Shown piece after piece: positions 17,341-27,978 of a stretch of DNA of 64,000 bases. How positions within the stretch are numbered: position 1 is the stretch's first letter; each line of letters starts with the position of its first letter. The stretch is from Anthracocystis setariae (taxonomy: Eukaryota > Basidiomycota > Ustilaginomycetes > Ustilaginales > Ustilaginaceae), in contig CAKMXJ010000005.1 of NCBI GenBank assembly GCA_928724745.1, positions 1 through 64,000 on the forward strand. The letters run 5' to 3'. The notes beneath the pieces are model-generated. The model was not told the origin of the DNA. It made no database searches and saw only the letters and a program-made list of their open reading frames with translations. The position numbers and the translations under genes were made by a program.

Positions 17341-17525
17341 TGTTACGCCAATGCGTAACCTCTTGCACAAGACATTATTGTGCGAGCCCATTCACATGCC
17401 TTCGGCATGTAGAACGCATGTAGTTATGCGCAGCTGGCCTGTATATAGACTCACATTGCCGTTCATCCCTTCTTAGCAATCATCATCTTGTTATCGTATG
17501 CCACCGAGTGTGTGTACGTGTAACA
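17341..17525 (-). repeat. Candidate copia 5' LTR
   Basis: 185 bp beginning TGTTACGC and ending GTGTAACA, i.e. with TGTTAC/GTAACA inverted ends as in LTRs. It contains a TATATA stretch near 17441 and a hairpin CATGCCTTCGGCATG (17395-17409). The 3' LTR is missing, so the boundary cannot be confirmed by comparison. A run of 15 C follows at 17543-17557. Confidence 0.5.
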
Positions 17526-18646
17526 TCCTGTCTCCTCTCGCACCCCCCCCCCCCCCCAACCACATTTTCAGGCTATGGAAGCAGTCGATCCCATGAGCTT
17601 CGCAACTCAAGTTCTCGGACTCCTTTTCACATCCCAACCTCAAGAGCTAGAAGGGTTATAACGGCCGCTTAATATTGATTGCTGCGGTGCCATTCATCTT
17701 GGTTGACAACCACTTTCTCAAGGCCAATGAGCTTGGGAACTTTTTGCCGTTGAGTCCATCAACATTATGATGTTGTGGAGCTTGGATGTCAAATTGTCGA
17801 ATAACAGAGGCAGGACCGTACAATGAAACAGCGTAAGCCGTGTGACAATCTGTCGAACAGCGTCAGAATCTAATTCCATGCTCGTTCGTGTGCTGGGCTG
17901 ATAGTGATGGGGACACACTTGTGAGGCTCGATTTGAGCGTTGCAGGTCAGCCTTGGCAAGATCATACGCAATCTCAGAAGCAAAAGAAGCGCTTGACGAG
18001 CCGAAGATCGTTTGCCGGCCCATCGAAGACTGTTCAATCTTCCGCCTGTCCGTTTCCGTTGCCATGCATCTGAACATTGTACTGAAAAAAGTGATTCAGT
18101 GCTGTCGGCTGCCTCAGATGTGGGGTTTGGATCGGTTTCTGCACCAGACGAGAGCCACAACTGAGAGTGATGAATGTACTGACCTGTCCCCACCTTTTAC
18201 AATGCGGGGGATTCAGGATTCAACGTGACCCGTACGTCAGTCTCCTTACTCCGCTTTTCGTCAGCTAGTCGACCCCGTATGGGATCCGCCGTCCCAGAGC
18301 CACACTACAGCTTCAGCCATGCCGTCTCACTACACCTCTCTAGTAGTTTGGTGAGGGTGGACAGACGCGACCGACTCATTCACACCAACGAGGACGTTGT
18401 CGCCACCACTGCGGTCGAGGACATGATGAATTGCAGAGCTCAAGGCGAGGCTGACGGTGGTGCGCTGTGGTGCCTGGCCTGGCCTCTCTCTCTCTCTCTC
18501 TGGCGGCTTACAACATGATCGGTCTTGTTGCAGTCAGTGTCGATGCAGTATTAAGATGAAGATGAAGCTGAACTGAAGCTGAAATGGGTATATTGCAAGT
18601 GCGATTGTATAAAAATAATGTGGATGCATGCGGGGGAAAGTGTGTT
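17526..18646. other. Transition from subtelomere to chromosome arm, no clear gene
   Basis: A poly-C run (17543-17557), then about 1.1 kb with short overlapping open frames on both strands but no family resemblance. A TC microsatellite lies near 18485-18500. Possible gene relics around 17720-18200 cannot be identified. Confidence 0.4.
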
Positions 18647-20092
18647 TTAGGACGATGGAGTTTCTAGAAATGGCTTCCAGCCGCTGCTGAGAGCTTTGGC
18701 ACAGACAGCTTGCTTGCGCCCAAGTTCGGTGAAAAAACCAAAGAGAGAGTGGCTGATAAAGTCTTGCCAGACGCGTGCCCAGAGGTTGACAATGTCGGAT
18801 CGCATGATCCAGTCGTACATGATGTAGTCTCTGATCTGATACGTAGCAACGGCTCTTGGGTTGACAAAGATCAGGGGGCGCTGTTTGCTTCGAACGTGAA
18901 TGTCGTAGCTTGGGAGAAGACATTCGGAGACCAAGCAGTCGGGATGCGTGCGGAAGCGGATGGGACCGTCGTCGACACCGGGCGTGTGAGTGGCATTGTT
19001 GGTGTCGGGAAGGAACCATTTGGCATCAAATACGGTCATGCCGTTCCAGCAGCTATTGACGGGGATGATGTCGCCTCTACGCAGATTGTCGATGTCTTGT
19101 TGACGCTTGAAGTAGGGCCACAAGGGTGTTGGGCGGATGGCGTCGACGTCGCGCATGACCCAGGTATCGTAGAAGCCGAGAGGCAGATAGTCTAGGGCGC
19201 AAACTTGGTCAAAGTTTCCATGGTTGGTGGTGAGCATCTCGTAAACCGACTCTGGACGGAAAAAGATGTCGTTGAGCCAAAGAAGCTTGGTAAAGGTGCG
19301 ATTGTTGACGCCGTGGATGCCTTCGTGGATGGGACTCAAGGCTTCGTTCCTGACCATGGCCAAGCGTTCGATGCGATCGAGGTCTTCTCTTCGAGTGTTG
19401 TCGAGCATGCGAATGCGATTCTGGATGTGGCGTTGGTCAAGTTGACGTTCGAGCTGAGAGAGGTGCAGCTTTGTGTGGTCCTTGGAATTGCTCTCGTATA
19501 TGGAAATGTAGACATTCTGCTCGCCGAGGTGATCAACCACCTCGAGGAGCGAGTCGGAAAAGGCAGGGAAAAGGTGCTCGGAATTGTAAAGGTCGACCGC
19601 GATAAAGTAGGTGTCGTCGGCGGGCAGGTGGTATGGCGCGTCGGACAGACCACGGCGGGAGCTGACGGTGAATGTTCTCCATGAGACGGTGCAGAGAAAG
19701 GCGAGAAGGATGATTGCTTTGAGCTGTTCTCTATTGGTGATGGGTTTGGACGAGATCTTGGGAATGAGAGCGACGATGGTGACAATGGTGGCGACGGGAA
19801 GGCCTATCCAGACCACGGCGAGAAAGATGTGGAGCGTGGAGAACATCTGGAAGTAGAAATGAGCAGGGATCGAGGCGACTAATGGAAGGATAATGAGCGT
19901 AGAAACGAGGCTGGCCGATGTACGTTCTGCGAGGCTGCCTAGACGAAGCGCCCATGGTGACGTATTCCATCCTTGCTTGTATCGCAGAATGCCGGTGTAG
20001 AGGTCGTCGTCGAGCTCGTCCAAGGGATAGTGTGGTGGGAACTCACCCTGCAACGGAAGCAGGGGAAGTTTTTGTAATTCTTGATACGACAT
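18647..20092 (-). CDS. GT69 / CAP59-CMT1-type alpha-1,3-mannosyltransferase
   Basis: 481 residues from the ATG at 20092 (MSYQELQKLP); the frame is open about 26 codons upstream without an ATG. Hydrophobic segments near the N-terminus (LVSTLIILPLVASIPAHF, FLAVVWIGLPVATIVTIV, LKAIILLAFLC) suggest a Golgi or ER membrane anchor. The catalytic part matches the cryptococcal CMT1/CAP59 family: SIYESNSKDHT, R-x-x-x-x-M-V-RNEAL, LLWLNDIFFRPE, CALDY...FYDTWVMRD and LWPYF. These enzymes add mannose in capsule, cell-wall or glycan synthesis. The acceptor in this fungus is not inferable. It is the first clearly ordinary gene proximal to the subtelomeric zone. Confidence 0.88.
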   Translation of the reverse strand: MSYQELQKLPLLPLQGEFPPHYPLDELDDDLYTGILRYKQGWNTSPWALRLGSLAERTSASLVSTLIILPLVASIPAHFYFQMFSTLHIFLAVVWIGLPVATIVTIVALIPKISSKPITNREQLKAIILLAFLCTVSWRTFTVSSRRGLSDAPYHLPADDTYFIAVDLYNSEHLFPAFSDSLLEVVDHLGEQNVYISIYESNSKDHTKLHLSQLERQLDQRHIQNRIRMLDNTRREDLDRIERLAMVRNEALSPIHEGIHGVNNRTFTKLLWLNDIFFRPESVYEMLTTNHGNFDQVCALDYLPLGFYDTWVMRDVDAIRPTPLWPYFKRQQDIDNLRRGDIIPVNSCWNGMTVFDAKWFLPDTNNATHTPGVDDGPIRFRTHPDCLVSECLLPSYDIHVRSKQRPLIFVNPRAVATYQIRDYIMYDWIMRSDIVNLWARVWQDFISHSLFGFFTELGRKQAVCAKALSSGWKPFLETPSS

Positions 20093-21713
20093 TGCACCAA
20101 TCGAAGAAGGGGAGACGTCTAGGGATGGTGGTGATGAAAGAGAAGGGACGTCGAAACGGAGGCTGAACACAAAATACGGAACTTAGCAGCCGATGGTCCA
20201 ACTGATCAGGTGGATTGAGCAATGATGAGAGAGATGCAGCAGCAGCAGTGGGCCGGTACAGAACAGTAGCAGGTCAAAGTTGTAAGGCGGAGACCAGACG
20301 TTCAAGGAGGGGAGGGGCCGAATGTGAGTGTGTGTGTGTGTGTGGGATACAGGGTAGAGTGCATACCGTACCTCTGTCTACTGCAGCGAATATGTATCGT
20401 ACTACTGCATGTAAATTCAATAATGGCTTTGCGTTAGATGCGGCCATGCAGGTGCAGACAAAAGGATCAAAGCAAAGCAGCGCAGCGCAGCGCAGCCTTG
20501 ATACTACTGTACTTTTTTTGCGCTCCGAAACATTTGCGGCGAGGGGAAAATACAAAACTGTGGCGAGTGTGGCGACCGGAACGAATCCAACACTTTGGGG
20601 CACGCGATTTGGAACAGCTGTCGCCTCTGACAAGTCAAGAGAAGAGAAGGCTACGATACTATACCGTATAGTAAATACAGAGTTAAATATACAGTTTGTT
20701 GATGATTGGCACTAGGCGAGGCCCGTGGTTGTTGAGGATCACACAGGTGGCATGCCCTATCAAACTCAACTCGGTTGCAGAGTGCCACACTCGCTAAATA
20801 AAGCTTTTGAAGCCCGAGCGAGTGAGGCAGCGTGTGTGCTGCTGTTGTTGTTCTTAGGAAAACGCGGTGTGGAAGAACCGCGTCTCTGACCTTTCAAATC
20901 AACACAACAAAGTGCGCAAGTGAAATTTCATGGACAATACAAAATTGGAGCAATAAGTTTCTAGGCTGGGAAAATGGGAACACAATTCAGTTGACCCTTC
21001 TCTGGCGCGATGAGTTGGTGGCTGGGGCCGGTGGGTCTTAGCCAGGGTCCAGTCTAGACTGGAAATATGTCCGCATTTCGCCACACAATAATTCCAAGGA
21101 TTTAAGAAGTCCGACTTTTGTATTTCCAAACGCACTTCAACGTGAAATAACAGATCAAAGTCAAATTGATGCCGGCGGCGGAACAGCTGTGGCTTCTCCG
21201 GCATGTGTCTCGCCACCATCGTGTCTCGCAACCACCTCACGAAAAGCCAAACGCGAAGCCCAAGAAAACTCGAATCCCACGCATCCCACGGCGTTGGCTG
21301 TTGCCCTGAGCCCTACCCATCTTTCATGCGATTCACATTTCTTTGAATTTGTACTGCATGCAATTATTTTGACACTTCACTTCGACCAAACCATCCATTT
21401 TGGCACAGTACAGACTTGGATCTGATCTGCAATTGTATCTTTCCCGATTCTAGATTTCTATGAGTGGGGTCGATCGGTTCATTCACACATCCGATGTAGC
21501 GCTCGGGCTGTACGACGGGTCTTCTTCTCATGTCAGACTTGGAACAGCCGGCCGCTTTCGCTTGACAATTGCTGAACCTCTTTTGCTTTCGCATGATCAA
21601 GGATCAAGGGGGCTGTCTATCTAATTGCCGTACCTCATGCCTGGTTGCGTTACACTACAGCATTGGACGGTAAGAACAACAATGATTCTCTATGCACCAG
21701 CCAGCAGCTGTTT
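20093..21713. other. Intergenic region, no gene seen
   Basis: About 1.6 kb between the GT69 start and the MFS gene end. It has a GT microsatellite near 20328-20343 and GCAGC repeats near 20480. Open frames are short and unlike proteins. The left part is the GT69 promoter. Confidence 0.5.
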
Positions 21714-23671
21714 CTAGAGTCTTGACGGTGACGGCTTGTCGTCGCTAGCAGTCAAGGATGCGTCCATCGACAATCTCACTTCACTTGTCACAGTGCCACC
21801 AGGAGGGATCTTGGCACCCATAGCAAGCGCTTTTTCCGTCTCCTTGGACGGTTCCCCACCACCACCTCCAGCTTGATTTGCTGCTTGTACCGCCGCTGCC
21901 GCTGCCGCTTCCTTCTTCATCCTAACAGATTCTCGCAGCTTGGCTCCGTGCATGTACAGCAACAGTGGAAGCGGCGTCAGCACCAACGCTAACCCTGCTA
22001 ACAAGCTCGTCGCTCCTTGCACAGTGATGCCCTTGCACATTTGTCGAGTGAACAGCGGCTGTGTCGGTGCAAGCATTATCGCAGAAACATCGGCAAACGA
22101 TGGCAGAACGACAATCGTCAGAAAACAGCGTCTTGACTCGGTGACATCATTTCTACCTGTATTGAGCTACTTACCAAAGCAGCTGCGAGCGCTGAACGAC
22201 AGAATCCAGCTGCCGCCAACACACTAGGCGCTGATGGCCCGCCGTAAGCCACCAGGTACGGAATCAGCGATGTGAATCCGGACATGGAACCTGCACACAA
22301 AAGTACGATTCCAATAGCTGGCACGATCCAATGGACATCTGCAGAAGCACAAAGAAAAAGAAATCATCAGCATACGTCAGCAATACCGTCCGACCACCTC
22401 GGCGACAGAGCTCGCCACCGATGTGCTACTCACTGGTGAAAGGCACCGTCCACGCGAAAAGGAATAATCCTACAGGCGCCAGCGCACATCCATAGATCGC
22501 ATGGATCAGCGATGTCTCGGGTGGTAGCATCGTTTTGCCCGTCTTGGCTCGGATGCGTCGGTTGATGGCTTCTTGCACAAACAGATAGTTGGAGGCAGCC
22601 AGTGAGAATCCGATGAACAGAGTGAGGTACATCAGCCCGATCGATTCGGGCTTGAATCCTCGAATCGTGGCGAAAGCGAATGGGATGATGACAAAAAAGT
22701 CGTAGATGATGGCGTACAGCAGCGAGGTGTAGATCGAGATGACCAACACCACACGATCTGAGATGTCGAGTAGTCCAATCCAACCCATTGCGAACGGAGC
22801 AAAAATCAGGTATGTCAGCGCTTTTGCAGATCAACAGAGTGAATGGTCCAATTGGTATCCATCGTGTCTCACCTGTAAGCAACCATTGGAAGGGGAGTTT
22901 GATGGATCGCACCACAGCGTTGCTAAACGAGCGAAGCGAGCTCGATAATCTTGACGGAAGGCCCACGTTCTCTTTCGGATTGTGCAGGTCCAGGTCGCTC
23001 TTGACACCGTATTTGGCATCGTGGAGACGCTTTAGCCTCGGGTGGTCCGTCTCTGGCACGAACAGTACACCAAAGACGGTTACGACCGCGACGAAAATAG
23101 CTTGATGCCGCAAGTTCCACCTCCACCCAGCACGTTCGTTGACAAAGGCGCCCACCAATCCACCTAGCGCCGGGCCCGAGAACGCCGAGAAGCCATAGCA
23201 AGTGAAGAAAGGGGCATACTTTTTGGGTGTGGTCATGTCGCTGTATGATGCGGGTACATTGTTGAGTGCTGAAGAGCCGGCGATGCTGCTAAGCAAACGA
23301 AACACAAGGATGACGGCCAGGTTGTCTGACTCGGACACGATGAAGCAACAGGCGGTAAACAGGATCCAAGAAATCACGTAGACGGGTCGCTTGCCGTTCG
23401 TTTGCGCGAGAGGTCCCATGAGTAGGGGGCCAAGTGCAAATCCTAGAACATAGAGTGATAGTCCCAATGTGACGACTTCGGCGCTTGCGTTGAACCTGCG
23501 CTGTAGGGCTGCGGATGACAAAGCGAATGCGGTTGAAAGATAAGTGAAGGATAGAACCATGGATCCAAGGATCAGAGTCACTCGCACTTTCTTGCGTGTG
23601 TTCCATTCTCGTGGATTCTCTACGGGGGGTATCGAGCCGGCTGCATCACTTGCTATGGTCACGTCAGACAT
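21714..23671 (-). CDS. MFS transporter, DHA1 (drug:H+ antiporter) type, four exons
   Basis: Exons by splice consensus and frame: 23671-22873, 22820-22434, 22338-22175 and 22058-21714. Introns are 52, 95 and 116 nt with GTGAG, GTGAGT and GTAAGT donors. The spliced product is 564 residues with about 12 membrane segments. N-terminal half: cytosolic tail, first helices (LILGSMVLSFTYLSTAFAL), MFS signature LLMGPLAQTNGKRPVYVIS, ARG-like helix 4 (VFRLLSSIAGSSALNNVPASYSDM) and helix 5 GPALGGLVGAFV. C-terminal half ends PLFTRQMCKGITVQGATSLL...PLPLLLYMHGAKLRE, typical of fungal DHA1/TPO1-like carriers. It probably exports drugs, polyamines or metabolites; substrate unknown. A Gln/Ala- and Gly-rich cytosolic tail follows. 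Confidence 0.88.
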
Positions 23672-24591
23672 GATGGGGCGAGGCCAGCGTCTGTGGAGTC
23701 GTAGATGGAATCGAAAAGAGTTGACTCTGACTGGCAGCTAAAATGATTTGGAAATATCTATGGTTTGAACGGTTCCATATGCGCCAAGGCTGGATGCACA
23801 GAGTCGTCGGATGGAAGGCAGCTTTTCGTATCTTTCAGCCTAGTTGATAGCGCTTTTGATTCGGTGCAAGCGATGCGTGGGCGCCTGGGTAGGATGTTGT
23901 GCGTGGTGAATGCGAGTCGGATCTACTGGGATATAGCTTGGCTGAGAGGTTGGATGCATTGGTTGGCGCAGGAGGGATGGGCTCGAAGGTGAGATCAGCG
24001 CCAAGTTGACCCATATAATAATATTGGACTCGTCTGCCGAAAGTGCACTGCTTCAAGTGGTTCTTGAAGAGGAACAGGATCCAGTGCAGCTATTTCGACG
24101 AACGATGGGATGTGGCAGGAGTGAAAACAACATGATGTAGCTGACCCCGGTTGACGGTGGACAAAGGACGGTTTAGCATCCGGCAAAGCAAATCTTGCAC
24201 AGACATATTTCCGACCAGGTCACACTGACTACACAGAGTAGCGTACTGTATCTCGACAGCAAAAGGGTCTTGACCGGCAGACGTACTCTACTGTGGTGAG
24301 CTTCAAGTTTCGCAAGTTTCGGAGCAAACGAATTTCGACAAGAATTGCCGGTGTGCTCGTGTCAAAGCTAATTTATTGCCGTATACAGCCTGTCACCATC
24401 GGATCCCGATTTGAATGTTGGGTTGCCAGCCGATGAGATCAGTCTGGAATCGGCCTTTCATTCAACGCAGGCAACCGGCACGAGTTAGGACCCTTTCGAG
24501 CTTGTGTTACTTTCTCTCCACCTACCAGCTCTCGACCATACCTTTGGCCGGCATTACGCTCCAAACAGCAGCTTGAGCTTGATACATCAAG
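23672..24591. promoter_or_regulatory. Divergent intergenic region between MFS and YeeE/YedE genes
   Basis: About 920 bp shared upstream of two divergent genes. No coding sequence, tandem repeat or identifiable site seen. Confidence 0.5.
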
Positions 24592-25998
24592 ATGTCGGCA
24601 GGTCTCGCAGCTTTCACTCCGTACCACAGCCTCGCTGGAGGGCTCATGATGGCTGCATCCTTGCATACCTTGCTCTCCAAACTGGGTTTGGTGCTTGGTA
24701 TTTCAGGCTTCTTTCACTCCACTGTAGCCTCGATACTATCCACTGGAAACAGCCGCACCAAGCATGCACCATCAACGCCATCCTCCATCTTTTCCATCGT
24801 CTCGCCCTATTTCACTGCTGGCATCTTCCTCGGAGGCGCAATTCTCGGCCTCGCCCGCCCTCAAATCGAAACCGGCCTTGGTGTTTCCATTCTTGATGAC
24901 ATAGGCGCTTCCAACAAGGCATCTTTCTTTTCGGCTGCTGCACTGGGCTCACTGGTGGGGTTGGGTACAAAGGTATGTCTCGGCTTCATCACACTTCGTT
25001 ACCGATTCGGATCCGAACCTTTTCTTGCAAGCAATTACTGACTTCATTCCTCGCTCGAGTATCGACTTAGCTCGGCAACGGATGCACTTCTGGACACTTT
25101 CTTTGCGGCCTCTCGCGCTTCTCATTGCGGTCTTTGATTGCTACCGCTACATTCTTCGGCACAGCCGTCCTCACTCATGTCTCCCTGGCTTCCCGCGCTG
25201 CTGCACCCGTATCCGCCCTCAAGTCGACTTTCACGAGCCACCTCCCCGCCTCATTCCCCAAGCCCAGCATTGAGACTCTCCTCTTCCTTCAGGCTCCGGC
25301 TCTCGTTTACCTCTTCGCTCCTTCACTACTAGGCGCAACGGCATCGACCTCTGATTTGCAAAACAAGAAGAAAAATCAGCTGCTTGCCGCAAAAGTGATT
25401 GCCCTCGCTGTTGGTGTTCACTTCAGCTTCGCGCTCGGCGTCAGTGGAATGATGCGTCCTTCCAAAGTGCTCGGCTTCCTCTCCTTGTCGCCCAATCTCA
25501 TCTCATCCGGCGCATGGGACCCTTCCTTGGCCATGGTCGCCATCGGCGGAATCATCCCTGCATCGCTCGCCTACTTTCGTCAAATCAAGCCAAAGCAAGA
25601 CGCACTCAAGCAAAAGCGCTCCAACAAGGCAGACAAATCCGACCCGCTCCTACATCCAACATTGTCACTCGCATCGCCTGAATGGCTTACTCCTCCGAAC
25701 CCTAACAAGATCGATGCAAGGCTCGTGGTTGGTTCTGTCATCTTTGGACTAGGTTGGGGAGCAACCGGCTTGGTGAGTACCAAAATACGAAAGCGTCCCT
25801 GAGAACGACAATCCGACTAACCCAGAACGAGCCACACCTCATCTTCTCCCGCCTTCATAGTGTCCGGGACCTGCGCTCGCTTCTCTGTCGTCCATGGGCG
25901 TGCAAGCAGCGACACAGGGCACCTCATCCACGCTTTCCACGCTCCTTGCCTTTGTCACTGCCATGGCAGCTGGAGGGCAAGTCGCCAGCTCTCTTTGA
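24592..25998 (+). CDS. YeeE/YedE (sulfur-transport type) membrane protein, three exons
   Basis: Exons 24592-24972, 25071-25772 and 25861-25998, all phase 0, with GTATGT and GTGAGT donors and TTAG/ATAG acceptors. Product about 406 residues. Hallmarks of the YeeE/YedE (DUF395) family are placed across the splice joints: GISGFFHS in the first half, [18 protein letters not shown] at the start of exon 2, LGVSGMM in the second half, and GLCPGPAL across intron 2. About ten hydrophobic segments. Bacterial relatives take up thiosulfate or other sulfur compounds; fungal copies are thought to do similar transport. The introns argue for long residence even if the family came from bacteria. Convergent with REC1. 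Confidence 0.87.
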
Positions 25999-26178
25999 TC
26001 CTCTTCCACCCTGATGAAGCCCTTTGAGCAATGCGTGATCGCATGTATGCATTCGGCCGACGTCCCCTCCTGAACCGAGGTCCAGCTCCTCTCTTCCTCG
26101 ACGGTGCATCTTCTTGCAGCTTTTGCGAGGTCAACCTGTACATTGTTTAGGCTTGCGTTAGGAACACCCATATTGGCG

Positions 26179-27978
26179 TCAGATGATCAATGTACTAGTA
26201 TCGAGTGGACAGCACTGAGAGCGTCCAACCGAATGGCACCGGTGTTGGAGAGGTCACAAGGTTGGGGACGCAACGATGGGCCCAAAACCCCGCACGGTGG
26301 AAGTTGAGAGGTCCAGAGCGCAAAGGTAAATCCAATGAGCGTCCGTGGATGAGGTCGAGAAGGTCAGTAATGTATGCGATGGCATTAGAAATACTGTGGG
26401 ACGAGTACATACCAAGAATTCGCAGAATGCATCTTGTTCATCCTCGAGAGTGGTCTGAGCTGCTGTGTTGGCCTGAGCTTGTCCGATGGTGCCAGCAGCA
26501 GATGGCTTACGATACTTTGGCATCATAAACTGAAAGCTGATGAGTCCCGCTTCGTCCATTCGGATCGATGTCTTGATCGAGGATCGTAGTACCGTCATGG
26601 TCCGTGAGAGAAGCGTAAAGTCGTACCACTGCTCGCTGCTGCCCGGAAGTGCCACAAACTTTTCAATGACGCCAGTCGGGTCCGAAGAAGACAGACTTGC
26701 TGGAAACTCCATCTCTGACGATCCAGTATCGGAGCTGGCTCTGAATCTCAGCAAGCTTGCTGCCCTTTGCTGGTCCGGACTGTTTGGGTTTCCTATGGAT
26801 TCATGCAGCTCGTGACGATCGTGTGTCGCTGACGAACGCGAAGTGGTCATAAAAATGGACAGCTTCTTGCAGCTGGCGTCGATCTCGGAAAAGGCAGATT
26901 GCATCAGCTCGGAGCCAACGATGACTTGGGCCACCATATCGCGTGGATCAAACACCATATCTGTGAGGAAACTCGGCTCGTAGGTGGATATAGAGCAACG
27001 CGTGACGACGTTGGCTTCTTGCTCGAGCTCCAAAACGAGCGGATGACCCTGTCCCTGATACGATAGCCTCATACTGGTGGCCTTTGCGCCAGAATGTGCG
27101 TGATTTCTGTCGAAAGCCCGCTCGACTGAGCCAGCTCGATCGGCACCGTATGGGTCTGCAGTCGCATCGCGTGAACGGCCGTATGCGCGTCCAGCTGAGG
27201 ATCCACCAGCTCCAGCGTTGTCGGAGCGCGAGCTGATCGGAGCGTGAGCGCTGCCGTGAGGTCTGGATGGTCCTACACCACCGAAAATGTTGAGGCAAGA
27301 AATCCAGGTCTGAAGATTGATCTCGAATGAGACGCTGGCGGGCTCATCGTCCAGGCCTCGGACGGGCGGCGAGTCGCCACTTGAAGCATCTGGATCACGT
27401 GCACGCTTCGCAGGTACACTGTGAGTCAGGCCAGCTTCGGCATCCGATCGATCGGATGAGTGTTGAGAGTCGGCACTGTCTTGAGTTGATTGGTGTGTGC
27501 GCTTAGGCCGCTTGTTGAAGCGGTTTGTAGGCGGATCAGGTTTTGCTGTGATTACGGTGCTGCTCTGCTCAAAGTGATAGGCGTCAAACATGTGTGAATA
27601 GAGGTATGCGTGGGCCTGGAGAGTGCGATTGAGCTCCGTGACGATCTCTAGGCCAGAACTAGAGGCAATGACGACGGCATGCTGCAAAGTTTCAGGACAG
27701 GACAAGATGAGAGCGAGCGTAAGCCTCAAGAGAAGCGCTCACAGTGTGGCAGAATGATTCACTCACTGTCTGAATAGCCACAGACTTGAGCAGATTGGCA
27801 AGCCCAGTAACATCGGAGAGAGTTGCAGAAAGTGTCTGAACGGCAAGAGCCATAGGCAACAGAGGGATCGGAGAAGTAAGGCAAAGATGAGTGATAATCG
27901 AAGGGCGAAGATATCAAAGAGGAGCGTCAAGAAACTGACCATGTCGTGAAAAGTCTCGGCCGGTGCCTCGACGGGCAT
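26179..27978 (-). CDS. REC1: RAD1/REC1, 9-1-1 checkpoint clamp subunit, four exons
   Basis: Exons 27978-27940, 27835-27767, 27681-26413 and 26214-26179; about 470 residues. The product begins MPVEAPAETFHDM, then a PCNA-like fold: SDVTGLANLLKSVAIQ, VVIASSSGLEIVTELNRTLQAHAYL, FDAYHFE, SFEINLQTWISCLNIFGG, then LSIFMTT...EMEFPASL and DEAGLISFQFMMP. RAD1 joins HUS1 and RAD9 in the clamp loaded at DNA damage; the Ustilago maydis homologue is REC1. A disordered insert (about residues 95-210) separates strands, as in smut homologues. The last exon is tiny and gives CEFLCCPLDTS at the C-terminus after a 198-nt intron; reading through it gives a longer, different tail. Donor of intron 1 is GTCAGT, a little unusual. 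Family assignment is firm; small exons are moderately sure. Confidence 0.85.

Larger units (their letters stand above)
12983..17525 (-). mobile_element. Truncated Ty1/copia LTR retrotransposon
   Basis: A copia element on the minus strand with a candidate 5' LTR (17341-17525), a long leader (16307-17340) and a gag-pol frame that ends abruptly in reverse transcriptase. The rest of RT, RNase H and the 3' LTR are missing. At least eight imperfect palindromes of the form ACACGC...GCGTGTT are spread over leader and coding region (for example 13043-13062, 13659-13676, 14630-14648, 15262-15280, 16373-16394, 16568-16588, 17152-17172). The element cannot be autonomous. Confidence 0.9.

Noticed and set aside
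1..17525. Telomere-linked RecQ helicase, expected at Ustilago-type chromosome ends
   Set aside because: No helicase motifs (Walker A, DExH) seen in any frame of the subtelomeric part.
18710..19684. Plus-strand frames of about 160 residues
   Set aside because: Antisense to the GT69 gene.
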